Program-made: the position numbers and the translations under genes
Origin: Coprococcus phoceensis
GTDB lineage: Bacteria > Bacillota > Clostridia > Lachnospirales > Lachnospiraceae
NCBI RefSeq assembly: GCF_900104635.1
Contig: NZ_FNWC01000007.1
Location: 2,765,421 to 2,829,420, forward strand
Direction: 5' to 3'
Length of the DNA stretch: 64,000 nt
Shown here: piece after piece, positions 1 through 10,054 of the stretch
Numbering within the stretch: position 1 is the stretch's first letter
Layout: each line of letters opens with the position of its first letter
The notes under the pieces: model-generated
What the model was told of the DNA's origin: nothing
The model's input: the letters and a program-made list of their open reading frames with translations, nothing else
Databases searched by the model: none

Positions 1-29
1 TGTCAACACTCTCGCCTCTTATGTTTTTA

Positions 30-965
30 TTAAAACTCTTTTATTTTTTTATAAATGCTTTCCGCATCTAAACCGTATTTTTTAACCAACTCAACTGCCG
101 GTCCTGATTCTCCATAAGTATCATTGATACCAATCTTCAGAACTTTTGTAGGTGCTTTTTCCGATAACACATCACAAACCGCACTTCCAAGTCCGCCAAT
201 CACGGAATGTTCTTCAATTGTAACTACTTTTCCAGTCTCTTTTGCAGCTTCCACAATCAATTCTTCGTCCAAAGGTTTGATTGTATGGATGTTAATTACT
301 TTTGCATCGATACCATCTGCCGCTAATTTTTCCGCCGCTTCCAGTGTCTCAGCTACCGGAAGACCTGTGGCGATCAAAGTGATGTCCTTTCCTTCACGAA
401 GAACAACACCTTTTCCAAGTTCAAATTTATAATCTTCACGATCGTTGATTACCGGAACTGCAAGTCTTCCAAAACGAAGATAAACAGGTCCTTCATGCTT
501 ATAAGCAGCTTTTACTGCCGCTCTTGCTTCCACATCATCCGATGGGTTTATGACAACCATCCCCGGAATTGTTCTCATCAGCGCAATGTCCTCGTTACAC
601 TGATGTGTCGCACCGTCTTCTCCTACTGAGATTCCCGCATGTGTCGCACCGATTTTTACATTCAGCTTCGGATATCCGATAGAGTTACGAATCTGCTCAA
701 ATGCACGTCCTGCCGCAAACATTGCAAACGAACTTGCAAACGGAACCTTTCCTGTTGTAGCAAGACCTGCTGCAACACCCATCATATTACATTCTGCAAT
801 TCCGCAGTCAATGTGACGTTCCGGAAATACTTTCTTAAATACGCCAGTCTTTGTGGCAGCTGCTAAGTCAGCATCCAAAACAACAAGATTTTCATGTTCT
901 TTTCCTAATTCTACAAGGGCATTTCCATAACTGTCACGAGTAGCAATTTTCTTTACATCTGACAT
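30..965 (-). CDS. Transketolase, C-terminal subunit
   Basis: Second half of a split transketolase (pyrimidine-binding and C-terminal domains), 311 residues; full-length enzymes of about 660 residues carry both halves on one chain. With the upstream N-terminal subunit it should move two-carbon ketol units between sugar phosphates in the non-oxidative pentose phosphate pathway. The segment GEDGATHQ and the later EEHSVIGGLG are typical of this half. It overlaps the N-terminal gene by 13 bp, so the two are translationally coupled, and follows an fsa/transaldolase-like gene in the same direction. Some split genes of this kind are annotated as 1-deoxyxylulose-5-phosphate synthase-like, but the paired gene supports transketolase. 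Confidence 0.93.
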   Translation of the reverse strand: MSDVKKIATRDSYGNALVELGKEHENLVVLDADLAAATKTGVFKKVFPERHIDCGIAECNMMGVAAGLATTGKVPFASSFAMFAAGRAFEQIRNSIGYPKLNVKIGATHAGISVGEDGATHQCNEDIALMRTIPGMVVINPSDDVEARAAVKAAYKHEGPVYLRFGRLAVPVINDREDYKFELGKGVVLREGKDITLIATGLPVAETLEAAEKLAADGIDAKVINIHTIKPLDEELIVEAAKETGKVVTIEEHSVIGGLGSAVCDVLSEKAPTKVLKIGINDTYGESGPAVELVKKYGLDAESIYKKIKEF

Positions 966-1789
966 AGTGCTTCACCTACTTTCTCTAAATCTGCCATTGC
1001 AACTGCATATTGTTCTGCATTCGGTGCAGAGCCATGCCATGATGCCTGATTCTCCATAAACGACACGTTCTTTCCTTTGATCGTCTTTGCAATGATCGCT
1101 GTCGGCTGACCTTTTGTCTCTCTTGCTTCTTTAAAAGCTGCATCCAAAGCATCAAAGTCATGTCCATCCACATTGATCACATGGAAATTGAAAGCTTCAA
1201 ACTTCTTGTCAATTGGATATGGCGAGCATACTTCATCAATTGCACCATCAATCTGAAGTCCGTTATTGTCTACGATCACAACAAGATTATCCAGTTTTCT
1301 GTGACTTGCAAGCATTGCTGCCTCCCATACCTGTCCTTCCTGAATCTCGCCGTCACCTAACAGTGTGTAAACTCTGTAATCTTCATTCGAAAGTTTCGCC
1401 GAAAGTGCCATACCTACAGCTGCTGAAATCCCCTGTCCAAGGGAACCACTTGACATATCTACCCCTGGGATATGTTTCATATCAGGGTGACCCTGTAAAT
1501 AAGATCCTACCTTACGAAGTGTAGTCAGATCTTCCACCGGGAAAAATCCTCTGTGAGCCAATGCAGCATAATATCCAGGCGCTGTATGCCCTTTTGATAA
1601 TACGAAACGGTCTCTATCTGCTTTTTTCGGTTCTTTCGGATCGATATTCATTTCCTCAAAAAATAAATATGCGTAAATATCTGCCGCTGACAGTGATCCA
1701 CCCGGATGTCCGGATTTTGCATTGTAAACAGCCGTCACTGCACCTTTTCGAACCTCATTAGCTATTTTCATTAATTCTAATTTGTTCAT
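953..1789 (-). CDS. Transketolase, N-terminal subunit
   Basis: Thiamine diphosphate-binding half of a split transketolase, 278 residues. The cofactor motif is visible as GDGEIQEG followed about 25 residues later by VDNNGLQ, with SGSLGQG before it. It pairs with the C-terminal subunit encoded directly downstream, which it overlaps. Gene order fsa, tktN, tktC puts transketolase and a transaldolase-type enzyme under the promoter in front of fsa. A gap of about 80 bp to fsa shows no clear terminator. Confidence 0.94.
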   Translation of the reverse strand: MNKLELMKIANEVRKGAVTAVYNAKSGHPGGSLSAADIYAYLFFEEMNIDPKEPKKADRDRFVLSKGHTAPGYYAALAHRGFFPVEDLTTLRKVGSYLQGHPDMKHIPGVDMSSGSLGQGISAAVGMALSAKLSNEDYRVYTLLGDGEIQEGQVWEAAMLASHRKLDNLVVIVDNNGLQIDGAIDEVCSPYPIDKKFEAFNFHVINVDGHDFDALDAAFKEARETKGQPTAIIAKTIKGKNVSFMENQASWHGSAPNAEQYAVAMADLEKVGEALCQM

Positions 1790-1872
1790 GAGCTGCCTCC
1801 TACTTTTTCATTTTACGTTCAATACACTCTTGATTATATTTGTACCATTTCAAATATGCAAGTACATTTTCA

Positions 1873-2526
1873 TTATTCACCAAAAACAGCTTTGTAATCC
1901 GCCTGGAACTTTGCAATTCCCTGATCTGTTAAAGGATGTTTTGTCATCTGCTCAATCACAGCATATGGAACAGTTGCAATATCTGCTCCGGCCAAAGCAC
2001 AGTCAGTCACATGGATTGGGTTTCTTACGCTTGCTGCAATGATCTCTGTGTCCAGCCCTGCAACTGCAAAAATCTCTGCAATCTCGGAAATCAGATCCAC
2101 ACCTCTGACAGAGATATCATCCAATCTTCCTAAAAACGGAGAAACATATGTTGCTCCGGCTCTCGCAGCCAGCAATGCCTGATTTGCCGTGAAAATCAAA
2201 GTCACATTTGTCTTAATTCCTTCTGAGGACAATACTTTACAAGCTTTGAGTCCCTCCACTGTCATAGGGATTTTCACAACCATGTTCGGATGAATTTTTG
2301 CAATGGCTCTTCCTTCTGCAATCATTCCTTCTGCGTCAACAGTTGTAGCTTTCACTTCTCCGCTGATTGGTCCATCTACAATTGATGCAATCTCTGCAAT
2401 AACCTCTTCAAAAACACGTCCTTCTTTTGCAATCAGTGACGGATTGGTTGTAACTCCACAGATAACACCCATATCATTTGCCTTTTTAATATCCTCTACA
2501 TTTGCTGTGTCAATAAAAAATCTCAT
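1873..2526 (-). CDS. Transaldolase / fructose-6-phosphate aldolase family protein
   Basis: A 217-residue member of the small (TalC/FSA, about 215-220 residues) transaldolase family. The Schiff-base lysine is at about residue 85 in VVKIPMT, and the motifs [11 protein letters not shown] and [10 protein letters not shown] are present. It either transfers dihydroxyacetone units (transaldolase) or cleaves fructose-6-phosphate; the sequence alone does not decide, but placement before both transketolase halves favours a pentose phosphate role. The start is preceded by GAAGGAGG at good spacing, and a sigma-A type promoter lies about 55 bp upstream. Confidence 0.9.
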   Translation of the reverse strand: MRFFIDTANVEDIKKANDMGVICGVTTNPSLIAKEGRVFEEVIAEIASIVDGPISGEVKATTVDAEGMIAEGRAIAKIHPNMVVKIPMTVEGLKACKVLSSEGIKTNVTLIFTANQALLAARAGATYVSPFLGRLDDISVRGVDLISEIAEIFAVAGLDTEIIAASVRNPIHVTDCALAGADIATVPYAVIEQMTKHPLTDQGIAKFQADYKAVFGE

Positions 2527-2578
2527 ATTCGTTTCCTCCTTCGACTGCTAAATATCCTGAATAATTCTTTATGAGCTC

Positions 2579-2606
2579 ATTATATCACCCCTTATTCGCC
2601 CGTCAA
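2579..2606 (-). promoter_or_regulatory. Promoter of fsa-tkt operon
   Basis: On the minus strand TTGACG and TATAAT are separated by 16 bp, with a TG just before the -10 box. It reads toward fsa about 52 bp away. No clear LacI-type palindrome was seen, so control by the neighbouring LacI-family gene is only a possibility. Confidence 0.7.
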
Positions 2607-2689
2607 CCGGACGCATTTTTATTAGTAATTATTTTTATTAATATTTTAAAATTATTATTTCTATGATGTGAAATATTTTCCTTTGCCAT

Positions 2690-2720
2690 AAAAATAAGAA
2701 GCCATTTTCAGGCTTCTTTA
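2690..2720 (-). terminator. Terminator after the LacI-family gene
   Basis: Perfect 8-bp stem AAGAAGCC/GGCTTCTT with a 7-nt loop, followed on the minus strand by a T-rich run. It ends the dnaX-ybaB-recR-lacI transcription unit. The remaining 2527-2771 interval holds only this, the fsa promoter and AT-rich sequence. Confidence 0.75.
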
Positions 2721-2771
2721 CAAATATTTTTCATATTTTTATTATTAATAATTTTCTCTTTTCTATTAATT

Positions 2772-3878
2772 TCACTTTTGTTTTGTCCTGTCGGTTATCT
2801 TGGCATAAGAGGTTGTTCCGCGTGTGATTAATTTAGGTTCATACTCTACATGGTACGTGCTTACCGGTTCCATATCAGCAAAGTCTGCATGTTTAAACTT
2901 AATTTTTTTCATAATAATATCACAGGCATCTCTTCCCTTAAAAATCACAAAGTGCTCAATTGTCGTCAAAGCCACCTTGTGCATCTTTCCAAACAGAATA
3001 TTGTCACATCCCATCACCGAAACATCATGTGGCACCCGGTATTTCAGCTCATACAAAGCATCCAGTATTCCAAGCGCAATCATATCGTTGAGACCGACAA
3101 TTGCCGTCAGATCCGCCTCTTCTTCCATAAGCTCCTTAGTCAGCTCATATCCCACGCGATATTCTGAATCCACATTTGCCACTCCGATGTCCATCTGCTC
3201 ACCAGCCTCTTTCACAATTACTTGTGATTTCAGACCTTCCTTTTCAAACTCTTTCAAAAAACCTTCCGTCCTCTTCGACCGCTGTTTTTGTCTCGTCGTA
3301 AGAGGCGGGGTAATATAAGCGACTTTTTTGTGTCCCAAATCCAGAAGATGACGCGCCATCAGACGTCCAAGCTTTGAATTATCCAATTCCACCGCATCCA
3401 GACTCAGTTTCTCATTCTGATTATTGATGATCACGACCGGAATCCGCTCGGCAAGACGCTCCACCATATCCATAAAGCATTCACTCGGATTACACATATA
3501 GATAATTCCCATCGGATTCAGGCTCGGCATCATCTTTAAATATCGTTCTTCCATACCAAGATCCCGCTGAGTATTACATACAAACAAAGTATATTCCTCG
3601 TCTCGCGCACGCATCTCAACCCCTTGCAGAAGCATCACATAATATGGATTGGTAAGGTTCGGGCAAAATACCGCCAAATGCTTTTCCTTTTTCCCCGCTT
3701 TTCTGACCTTGCGTTTCGGCGCCACGTATCCAAGCTCTTTCGCTGCTTTTTCCACTCTCTCAATTGTCTCTTTCGAAAAAGAAACATTATATTTTTTATT
3801 TAAAACCATAGACACGGTCGACTGAGATACCCCTGCTTTCCGCGCAATATCTGTCGATGTCACTTTCTTTTTTTTCAT
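2772..3878 (-). CDS. LacI-family transcriptional regulator
   Basis: A 368-residue repressor-type protein. The N-terminal LacI helix-turn-helix is clear (TDIARKAGVSQSTVSMVLN), followed by a lysine-rich linker and a periplasmic-binding-protein-like effector domain. The ATG at 3878 is chosen over the TTG one codon upstream because it overlaps the recR stop as TGATG. Its position at the end of the dnaX-ybaB-recR replication/repair operon is unusual. Likely ligand is a sugar or sugar phosphate, and the next genes downstream encode fsa and transketolase; this target is inferred, not shown. Confidence 0.9.
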   Translation of the reverse strand: MKKKKVTSTDIARKAGVSQSTVSMVLNKKYNVSFSKETIERVEKAAKELGYVAPKRKVRKAGKKEKHLAVFCPNLTNPYYVMLLQGVEMRARDEEYTLFVCNTQRDLGMEERYLKMMPSLNPMGIIYMCNPSECFMDMVERLAERIPVVIINNQNEKLSLDAVELDNSKLGRLMARHLLDLGHKKVAYITPPLTTRQKQRSKRTEGFLKEFEKEGLKSQVIVKEAGEQMDIGVANVDSEYRVGYELTKELMEEEADLTAIVGLNDMIALGILDALYELKYRVPHDVSVMGCDNILFGKMHKVALTTIEHFVIFKGRDACDIIMKKIKFKHADFADMEPVSTYHVEYEPKLITRGTTSYAKITDRTKQK

Positions 3879-4474
3879 CAAATCTCTGTTCTTCCCTCTA
3901 ATGCTCGCAAAAGCGTCACTTCATCTATATATTCCAAATCGCCGCCAACTGGAACTCCACTTGCAATTCTACTCACTTTGATACCGGTAGGCTTGATCAA
4001 TTTGCTGATATACATCGCCGTCGTCTCCCCTTCCAGGCTGGAATTTGTCGCAATAATCACCTCATCCACATCTCCTTGAAGACGTTCCATCAGCTCTTTC
4101 AATTTGATGTCTCCAGGTCCAATCCCAAGCATTGGCGAGATCGCACCGTGAAGCACATGATAGACTCCTTGATATTTTCCTGTCTTTTCGTAAGCCGCCA
4201 AATCCCTCGTCGTCTCCACCACCATGATTGTCTTTGCATCACGATTACTGTTGCTGCAGATCGGGCACAATTCCTGATCGGTAAGCGTGTGGCATTGTTT
4301 ACAATAGCGTACATTTTCCCTTGCCTCTGTCATCGAGCCCGCAAGACTTTGCACTTGCTCTTTCGGCATGTTGATAATATGAAAAGCCAGCCTCTGAGCT
4401 GACTTTGCACCAATACCAGGAAGTCTTGATAATTCTTCGATTAATTTACTTATCTGGCTGCTATAATAATCCAT
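3878..4474 (-). CDS. recR: Recombination protein RecR
   Basis: A 198-residue RecR, the usual length. It contains the N-terminal helix-hairpin-helix ([15 protein letters not shown]), the four-cysteine zinc motif CKQC...CPIC around residues 57-72, and a Toprim domain starting at IMVVE. RecR works with RecF/RecO in loading RecA at gaps. It is in the conserved order dnaX, ybaB, recR, with 14 bp between ybaB and recR and a one-base overlap with the LacI-family gene. Confidence 0.97.
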   Translation of the reverse strand: MDYYSSQISKLIEELSRLPGIGAKSAQRLAFHIINMPKEQVQSLAGSMTEARENVRYCKQCHTLTDQELCPICSNSNRDAKTIMVVETTRDLAAYEKTGKYQGVYHVLHGAISPMLGIGPGDIKLKELMERLQGDVDEVIIATNSSLEGETTAMYISKLIKPTGIKVSRIASGVPVGGDLEYIDEVTLLRALEGRTEI

Positions 4475-4488
4475 TTCTTTTGCACTCC

Positions 4489-4845
4489 TTAAAATGGCAT
4501 CCCCGGAATTCCGCCGCCTAATCCGCCTGTCAGTTTTGACATCGCAGAAGCTGACTCCGCTTCAACTTTACGAAGCGCTTCATTGGTAGCTGCCACAATC
4601 AAGTCTTCAAGCATCTCGATATCATCCGGATCCACAACTTCTTCCTGAAGTTTCACTTTTGTCACTTCTCTCGTTCCGGATACCGTCACTTCCACTGCAC
4701 CGCCTCCTGCTGTTGCAGTAAATTCTTTACTCTCAAGCTCTTTTGCCTGCTCTTCCATCTGTCTTTGCATCTTCTGAGCCTGTTTCATTAAATTTGCCAT
4801 ATTTCCCGGCATTCCTCCACCTGGAAATCCTCCACGTTTTGCCAT
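4489..4845 (-). CDS. YbaB/EbfC family nucleoid-associated protein
   Basis: A 118-residue small DNA-binding protein of the YbaB/EbfC family, which forms dimers and binds DNA with little sequence specificity. The Gly/Met-rich N-terminus ([18 protein letters not shown]), the central beta segment and the acidic [13 protein letters not shown] are characteristic. The C-terminal tail is also Gly-rich. It lies between dnaX and recR as in most Firmicutes. Confidence 0.95.
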   Translation of the reverse strand: MAKRGGFPGGGMPGNMANLMKQAQKMQRQMEEQAKELESKEFTATAGGGAVEVTVSGTREVTKVKLQEEVVDPDDIEMLEDLIVAATNEALRKVEAESASAMSKLTGGLGGGIPGMPF

Positions 4846-4858
4846 AATTATAATCCTC

Positions 4859-6418
4859 CTAATCTTCTACCGTGATATCCATGTGTACCACTTTTTCTAT
4901 ATCTACAAAACTGTCCTCAAATCGTCGTCCTTCTTCCACACACCGAACTTCGATCGCGACAGTCTTGCCGATTCTTTGTTCAATAAGATGTTCTATCTCT
5001 TCTCTATGTTCCGGCGTCCCAACTACACCTGCGCTCACTTCATCCGGAAGCACAATGAGAAGCTGATCCTGATTGCCTACACTCAGCCTTGCCATCTTCA
5101 GACAATTGCGTAGCATGCCCGATAGCTGATTTACAATCGGACGAAAATCTTTTGCAACCGCCTTGACATCTTCATGAAGCGCTTTTGTAAGTTCCACCTT
5201 TGGTCCAGGCGCCTCTTCCACAGTTTGTTCCGCATAGGCAGCTGCCTGAGGTCTTACCGCAATCCCTTTCTGTATCTGCTCTTCCAAAGCACGAATACGT
5301 TCTAACAGTGTATCCTGCTCCACTTCCATCTCCGGTCTGCACAGCTTGATAAATGCCACTTCCATCATAACCCGCTTCTGTGTTGCATATTTTAATTGAT
5401 TGGACAATTCTGAAAAAATCCTGATATAGCGTATCAGTGTATCATTTTCTATCATCTGTGCTTCTTCTTTCAGCTGCGCCAGATTCTCTGTCGATACATC
5501 TAACACATCCTCCATATTATCAGAACTTTTCGCAAGAAGCAAGTTCCTTAAATACCATGTGAAATCAGCTGCAAGCTGCGAAAGCTCACGCCCTTGCATA
5601 ACAAGTTCATCCAGACTTTTCATCACTTTCGCAACATTTCTTTCCAGAAGTTCACGAAGCAGCCTGCTGAACACTTCCGTGTCAACCGCCCCGAGCACCT
5701 CCAACACATTATCATATGTCAGCTTCTGCCCAAGATAGAACGCGATACACTGGTCCAAAATGCTTAACGCATCTCTCATCGAGCCATCCGCCGCCTTTGC
5801 AACATATCGAATTGCTTTCTCCTCAACTTCTATATTCTCCTTCTGCATAAGATCTGCCAGACGCGCCGCAATCGTATCAATTGTAATTCTTTTAAAATCA
5901 TATCTCTGACATCTGGATAGAATTGTAATCGGTATCTTGTGAGCCTCTGTTGTCGCCAAAATAAAAATAACATATTCCGGCGGCTCTTCCAGCGTCTTTA
6001 AAAGTGCATTAAACGCCCCAATAGAAAGCATATGCACCTCGTCGATGATATACACTTTATATTTTCCTTCCGTAGGACGATACGCCACCTCTTCCCGAAT
6101 CTCACGGATATTGTCAACACCATTGTTCGAAGCAGCATCTATCTCGATCACATTCATAGAAGTCCCCGAACTGATTGCTTTACAGCTGTCGCACACACCG
6201 CAGGGACTTCCATTTACCGGATGTTCACAGTTTACCGCCTTTGCAAATATCTTCGCAACCGATGTCTTACCGGTTCCCCTCGTTCCACAAAAGAGATACG
6301 CATGTCCGATTCGGTCTGCTTTTATCTGATTCTGCAATGTCTTGCTGATATGATCCTGCCCTTTTACATCCTCAAATTCTCCCGGGCGAAATTTTCTATA
6401 CAAAGCAGTATACGACAT
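4859..6418 (-). CDS. dnaX: DNA polymerase III subunits gamma and tau
   Basis: Clamp-loader ATPase of 519 residues. Walker [10 protein letters not shown], a four-cysteine zinc module (CEHP...CGVCDSC), Walker B with DEVHML and the sensor segment LSRCQRYDF are all visible in the first 180 residues, followed by domain III and a tau-like C-terminus. The ATG at 6418 is preferred to the TTG two codons upstream because AAAGGA lies 8 nt before it. I saw no need for a programmed frameshift: the frame runs through to the full tau-like form. Confidence 0.97.
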   Translation of the reverse strand: MSYTALYRKFRPGEFEDVKGQDHISKTLQNQIKADRIGHAYLFCGTRGTGKTSVAKIFAKAVNCEHPVNGSPCGVCDSCKAISSGTSMNVIEIDAASNNGVDNIREIREEVAYRPTEGKYKVYIIDEVHMLSIGAFNALLKTLEEPPEYVIFILATTEAHKIPITILSRCQRYDFKRITIDTIAARLADLMQKENIEVEEKAIRYVAKAADGSMRDALSILDQCIAFYLGQKLTYDNVLEVLGAVDTEVFSRLLRELLERNVAKVMKSLDELVMQGRELSQLAADFTWYLRNLLLAKSSDNMEDVLDVSTENLAQLKEEAQMIENDTLIRYIRIFSELSNQLKYATQKRVMMEVAFIKLCRPEMEVEQDTLLERIRALEEQIQKGIAVRPQAAAYAEQTVEEAPGPKVELTKALHEDVKAVAKDFRPIVNQLSGMLRNCLKMARLSVGNQDQLLIVLPDEVSAGVVGTPEHREEIEHLIEQRIGKTVAIEVRCVEEGRRFEDSFVDIEKVVHMDITVED

Positions 6419-6444
6419 CTCCAACTTCCTTTCTTTCTCTTCGT

Positions 6445-7521
6445 CTATTTATCTCCAAAACTGATTCCTGTCAGCTTTGCCTCTTTGATGATCTTAGAAT
6501 CCGGATCCACCATCTTTAACTTTCCTGCCACTTCAGACAGCGGCACTTTTACAGTCTCTCCTTTTTTCATCCCGACCATGTAACCATATTCTTCTTTCAA
6601 GATCAATTCTGCCGCAGCAGCTCCGAGCCTTGTCGCAAGCACTCTATCGTACGGGCAAGGAGAACCTCCTCTTTGTGTGTGCCCCGGCACCGTAATACGT
6701 ACTTCCTGATCTGTCTTTTTCTGAATCTCTTCTGCCAATTCATATGCAATAGAAGGATATTTGCGTTCTTTTAATTTTGCTTTATAAGCTTTCTTCGGCA
6801 TCGCAGCTTCTTCTTTTGACATCGCTCCTTCCGCAACTGCAATAATCGTAAAGTGTTTTCCTGCTTTTGTGCGTTTTTCAATCGCCTCCGAAATCACATT
6901 CAGATCATACGGAATCTCCGGAAGCAAGATAATATCAGCGCCTCCTGCAATTCCCGCATGCAATGTCACCCATCCAACTTTGTGTCCCATCACTTCCACG
7001 ATAAATACACGGCTGTGAGATGTCGCGGTTGTATGGATACAGTCGATTGTATTCGTCGCAATATCCACTGCACTTTGGAAACCAAATGTCATATCTGTTC
7101 CCCATAAATCATTGTCAATTGTCTTTGGAAGTGTAATCACATTCAAACCTTCCTCTCGAAGCAGATTCGCTGTCTTATGTGTCCCGTTTCCACCAAGCAC
7201 CACAAGGCAGTTCAGATTCAATTTATGATATGTATGCTTCATCGCCTTCACCTTGTCAAGTCCATTGGCGTCCGGCACCCGCATCAATTTGAACGGCTGT
7301 CTGGATGTTCCGAGAATCGTCCCTCCAACCGTGAGTATCCCTGAAAAATCTTTTGCTGTCAACATCTCAAAGTTGGCATAGATCAGACCTTTATACCCGT
7401 CTTTGAATCCATAGATTTCCACATCATTTCTCTTCGATGTGATCCCTTTTACCACGCCGCGCATCGCTGCATTTAACGCCTGGCAGTCTCCGCCGCTTGT
7501 CAGTATTCCAATTCTCAACAT
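6445..7521 (-). CDS. 6-phosphofructokinase (ATP or PPi dependent)
   Basis: A 358-residue phosphofructokinase that phosphorylates fructose-6-phosphate in glycolysis. TSGGDCQALNAAMRG opens the chain, GGNGTHKTA is the donor-binding loop, and PKTIDND holds the catalytic base region. The Gly in GGNGT is the ATP-type residue, while the Lys in PKTIDND is the residue usually linked with pyrophosphate use, so the phosphoryl donor is left open. The ATG at 7521 is chosen because AAAGGA lies upstream of it; a GTG six codons earlier is less likely. It lies 26 bp upstream of dnaX. Confidence 0.92.
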   Translation of the reverse strand: MLRIGILTSGGDCQALNAAMRGVVKGITSKRNDVEIYGFKDGYKGLIYANFEMLTAKDFSGILTVGGTILGTSRQPFKLMRVPDANGLDKVKAMKHTYHKLNLNCLVVLGGNGTHKTANLLREEGLNVITLPKTIDNDLWGTDMTFGFQSAVDIATNTIDCIHTTATSHSRVFIVEVMGHKVGWVTLHAGIAGGADIILLPEIPYDLNVISEAIEKRTKAGKHFTIIAVAEGAMSKEEAAMPKKAYKAKLKERKYPSIAYELAEEIQKKTDQEVRITVPGHTQRGGSPCPYDRVLATRLGAAAAELILKEEYGYMVGMKKGETVKVPLSEVAGKLKMVDPDSKIIKEAKLTGISFGDK

Positions 7522-7648
7522 ATATACACATCCTTTCACATTACATAGTCATTTATTTCAGTAACAGTATACCCCATTTTATAGGTGCTAACAACAGAAA
7601 AATGCGTTATACTATATAGTATGATGCAATTCAAAGGAGATTTTTATT

Positions 7649-8512
7649 ATGGAACGAAATGAACTCTGCTGGTGTGGCAGCGGGAAAAAATATAAAAAAT
7701 GCCACATGCAAATTGATGACAAAATATTACTTTTAGCTTCCGAAGGACACATTGTCCCTGACAGAAGTATGCTCAAGACACCTGCACAGATTGAAGAGAT
7801 CAAAAAAAGTGCAGCGCTCAACACAGCAGTTCTTGATCACGTTGCAAAACATATTCACGCAGGGATGAGCACCGCCGAGATAGACAAACTGGTCTATGAC
7901 TACACAACAGAACACGGCGGTATTCCTGCGCCACTTGGATATGACGGTTTTCCAAAAAGTGTATGCACTTCCATCAACAACGAAGTTTGCCACGGAATTC
8001 CAGACGAAAATATTATTTTAGAGGAAGGTGACATCATCAACGTGGACGTCTCTACCATTCTCAATGGATATTATTCAGATGCATCCCGAATGTTTGCCAT
8101 CGGCGAATTGTCCGACCGGGCGAAAAAGATTCTAAAAGTAACCGAAGAATGTGTAGAACTTGGTCTTGCAGCAGCAAAACCTTGGGGGCATCTCGGGGAT
8201 ATTGCCGATGCAATCAACTCACACGCTCAGGCAAACGGTTACTCTGTGGTTGAAGACATCGGCGGTCACGGAATCGGTCTTGAATTTCACGAAGAACCTT
8301 TTGTGAGCTATGTCACTGAAAAAGGAACCGAGATGGTTCTTGTTCCGGGAATGATGTTCACCATCGAACCGATGATCAACGAAGGAAGTCCCGATTTCTT
8401 TGTAGACGAAGACAACAGCTGGACGGTCTACACCGAAGATGATGGATTGTCCGCACAGATTGAATACATGGTGCTTGTCACCGAGACAGGTATCGAAGTA
8501 TTAACTAAATAG
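7649..8512 (+). CDS. map: Methionine aminopeptidase with N-terminal SEC-C motif
   Basis: Removes the initiator methionine from new proteins. The 287-residue chain starts with a zinc-binding SEC-C motif (CWCGSGKKYKKCH, residues 6-18), then the type I pita-bread fold. Metal ligands are visible: two Asp in VDVSTILNGYYSDAS, His in GHGIGLEFHE, Glu in TIEPMI and Glu in IEYMVLV. The extension to about 287 residues is common for Clostridia; E. coli Map has 264. It is a single-gene unit with AAAGGAG upstream and a strong terminator downstream. Confidence 0.96.
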   Translation: MERNELCWCGSGKKYKKCHMQIDDKILLLASEGHIVPDRSMLKTPAQIEEIKKSAALNTAVLDHVAKHIHAGMSTAEIDKLVYDYTTEHGGIPAPLGYDGFPKSVCTSINNEVCHGIPDENIILEEGDIINVDVSTILNGYYSDASRMFAIGELSDRAKKILKVTEECVELGLAAAKPWGHLGDIADAINSHAQANGYSVVEDIGGHGIGLEFHEEPFVSYVTEKGTEMVLVPGMMFTIEPMINEGSPDFFVDEDNSWTVYTEDDGLSAQIEYMVLVTETGIEVLTK

Positions 8513-8516
8513 ATAA

Positions 8517-8562
8517 CAAAAAGGGCAGAGATTTTTAATAAAATCTCTGCCCAAATTATTTT
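8517..8562. terminator. Bidirectional terminator between map and proS
   Basis: A perfect 13-bp stem GGGCAGAGATTTT/AAAATCTCTGCCC with a 4-nt loop, with A-rich sequence on the left and a T-rich tail on the right. It serves both convergent genes. Confidence 0.9.
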
Positions 8563-10004
8563 TAGTATGATTTTCCCCAGTATGCCATGTGTTTCGCAGG
8601 TTTTCCACAGAAAATACATGTGTCTGAAATCATCTCTTCATCTTCGATCAGACAACGTGTGGAAGCTCCGCCTGTAGCGTATTTGATCTCGCCTTCACAT
8701 TCTTCATCTCCACACCAGCAAGCTTTTACAAATCCACGGTTTGCTTTGAATTTTTCAACCATCTCATCCATTGTAACTGCTGTATCAATATGTGAATTCA
8801 AGAATGCTTTTGCTTTCTCATACATATCTTTCTGAATTGTCTCTAAAATCTCACCAAGTTTTGTTGTAATCTCATCGATAGAAACAACAATCTTTTCACG
8901 TGTATCACGACGTACAACAACAACCTGATTCTTCTCGATATCTTTTGGTCCAATCTCAATACGTGTTGGAATACCAAGAATCTCCTGCTCGCTGAATTTC
9001 CATCCTGGACTCTTCTCTGAATCGTCGATTTTCGCTCTGTATCCCGCTGCTTTCAATGCTGCCAACAATTCATCTGCTTTTTCAAGAACGCCTTCTTTAT
9101 GCTGAGCAATTGGAATTACTCTTGTCTGAACCGGCGCAATTCTTGGTGGCAATACAAGTCCGTCGTCATCTCCGTGAACCATAATGATTGCACCGATAAT
9201 TCTTGTAGAAAGTCCCCATGATGTCTCATATACACTGTGAGGCTGGTTATTTTTATCTATATATTTGATGTTAAACGCATCTGGGAAACCGTTTCCAAAG
9301 AAATGGCTCGTTGCTGACTGCAACGCTTTTCCGTCATGCATAAGCGCTTCTACTGTGTAAGTATCCTGAGCTCCCGCAAATTTTTCATTCTCTGCTTTTC
9401 TTCCTGATACAAACGGAATCGCAAGCGAATCACGGATAAAGTCCTGATATACCTTCAACATAGTAAGTGTTCTCTGTTCAGCCTCTTCGTATGTCGCATG
9501 AATTGTATGTCCTTCCTGCCACAAGAATTCTCTTGAACGCAAGAAAGGTCTTGTTGTCTTTTCCCAACGAAGCACTGAGTTCCATTGATTCCATACTTTT
9601 GGTAAATCTCTATGTGAACGAACCATCTTGCTCCACAAGTCACAGAACAATGTCTCTGATGTAGGTCTGATGCAAAGTCTTTCCTGAAGTCTTTCCATTC
9701 CTCCATGTGTTACCCATGCTACTTCTGGTGCAAATCCTTCGATATGATCTCCTTCTTTTTCAAGCAGACTTTCCGGAATCAGCATTGGTAAAGATACGTT
9801 CTCTACACCCGTCTCTTTAAATCTTGCATCCAGATCTCTCTGAATGTTCTCCCAGATGGCATAACCATTTGGTAAGTAGTTCAAACATCCTTTTACTGAT
9901 GAATAGTCACAAAGTTCTGCTTCACGTACAACATCTGTGTACCATTGTGCGAAATCTTCATCTCTCGCTGTAATCGCTTTTACAAGTTTTTTTTCGTTTG
10001 CCAT
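8562..10004 (-). CDS. proS: Prolyl-tRNA synthetase (short, ProS type 3)
   Basis: Charges tRNA-Pro. At 480 residues it is the short archaeal/eukaryotic-like form without the editing insertion of the long bacterial form. Class II features include LIRPTSETLFC-type sequence (LCIRPTSETLF) in motif 2 and GWKFSEQEILGIPTRIEIG in the anticodon-binding domain. The C-terminal domain has cysteine pairs (CWCGDEEC and CIFCGKP) that probably bind zinc, and ends in the conserved Tyr. A T-box leader controls it. Confidence 0.95.
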   Translation of the reverse strand: MANEKKLVKAITARDEDFAQWYTDVVREAELCDYSSVKGCLNYLPNGYAIWENIQRDLDARFKETGVENVSLPMLIPESLLEKEGDHIEGFAPEVAWVTHGGMERLQERLCIRPTSETLFCDLWSKMVRSHRDLPKVWNQWNSVLRWEKTTRPFLRSREFLWQEGHTIHATYEEAEQRTLTMLKVYQDFIRDSLAIPFVSGRKAENEKFAGAQDTYTVEALMHDGKALQSATSHFFGNGFPDAFNIKYIDKNNQPHSVYETSWGLSTRIIGAIIMVHGDDDGLVLPPRIAPVQTRVIPIAQHKEGVLEKADELLAALKAAGYRAKIDDSEKSPGWKFSEQEILGIPTRIEIGPKDIEKNQVVVVRRDTREKIVVSIDEITTKLGEILETIQKDMYEKAKAFLNSHIDTAVTMDEMVEKFKANRGFVKACWCGDEECEGEIKYATGGASTRCLIEDEEMISDTCIFCGKPAKHMAYWGKSY

Positions 10005-10054
10005 GTTTTTCTCTCCTTTTTATTCGCAGGGCCCCTTGCCCCATCTTATTTTTT

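Noticed and set aside
4859..6418. Programmed frameshift in dnaX
   Set aside because: No convincing slippery heptamer with a following hairpin was seen, and the continuous frame gives a normal tau-like length.
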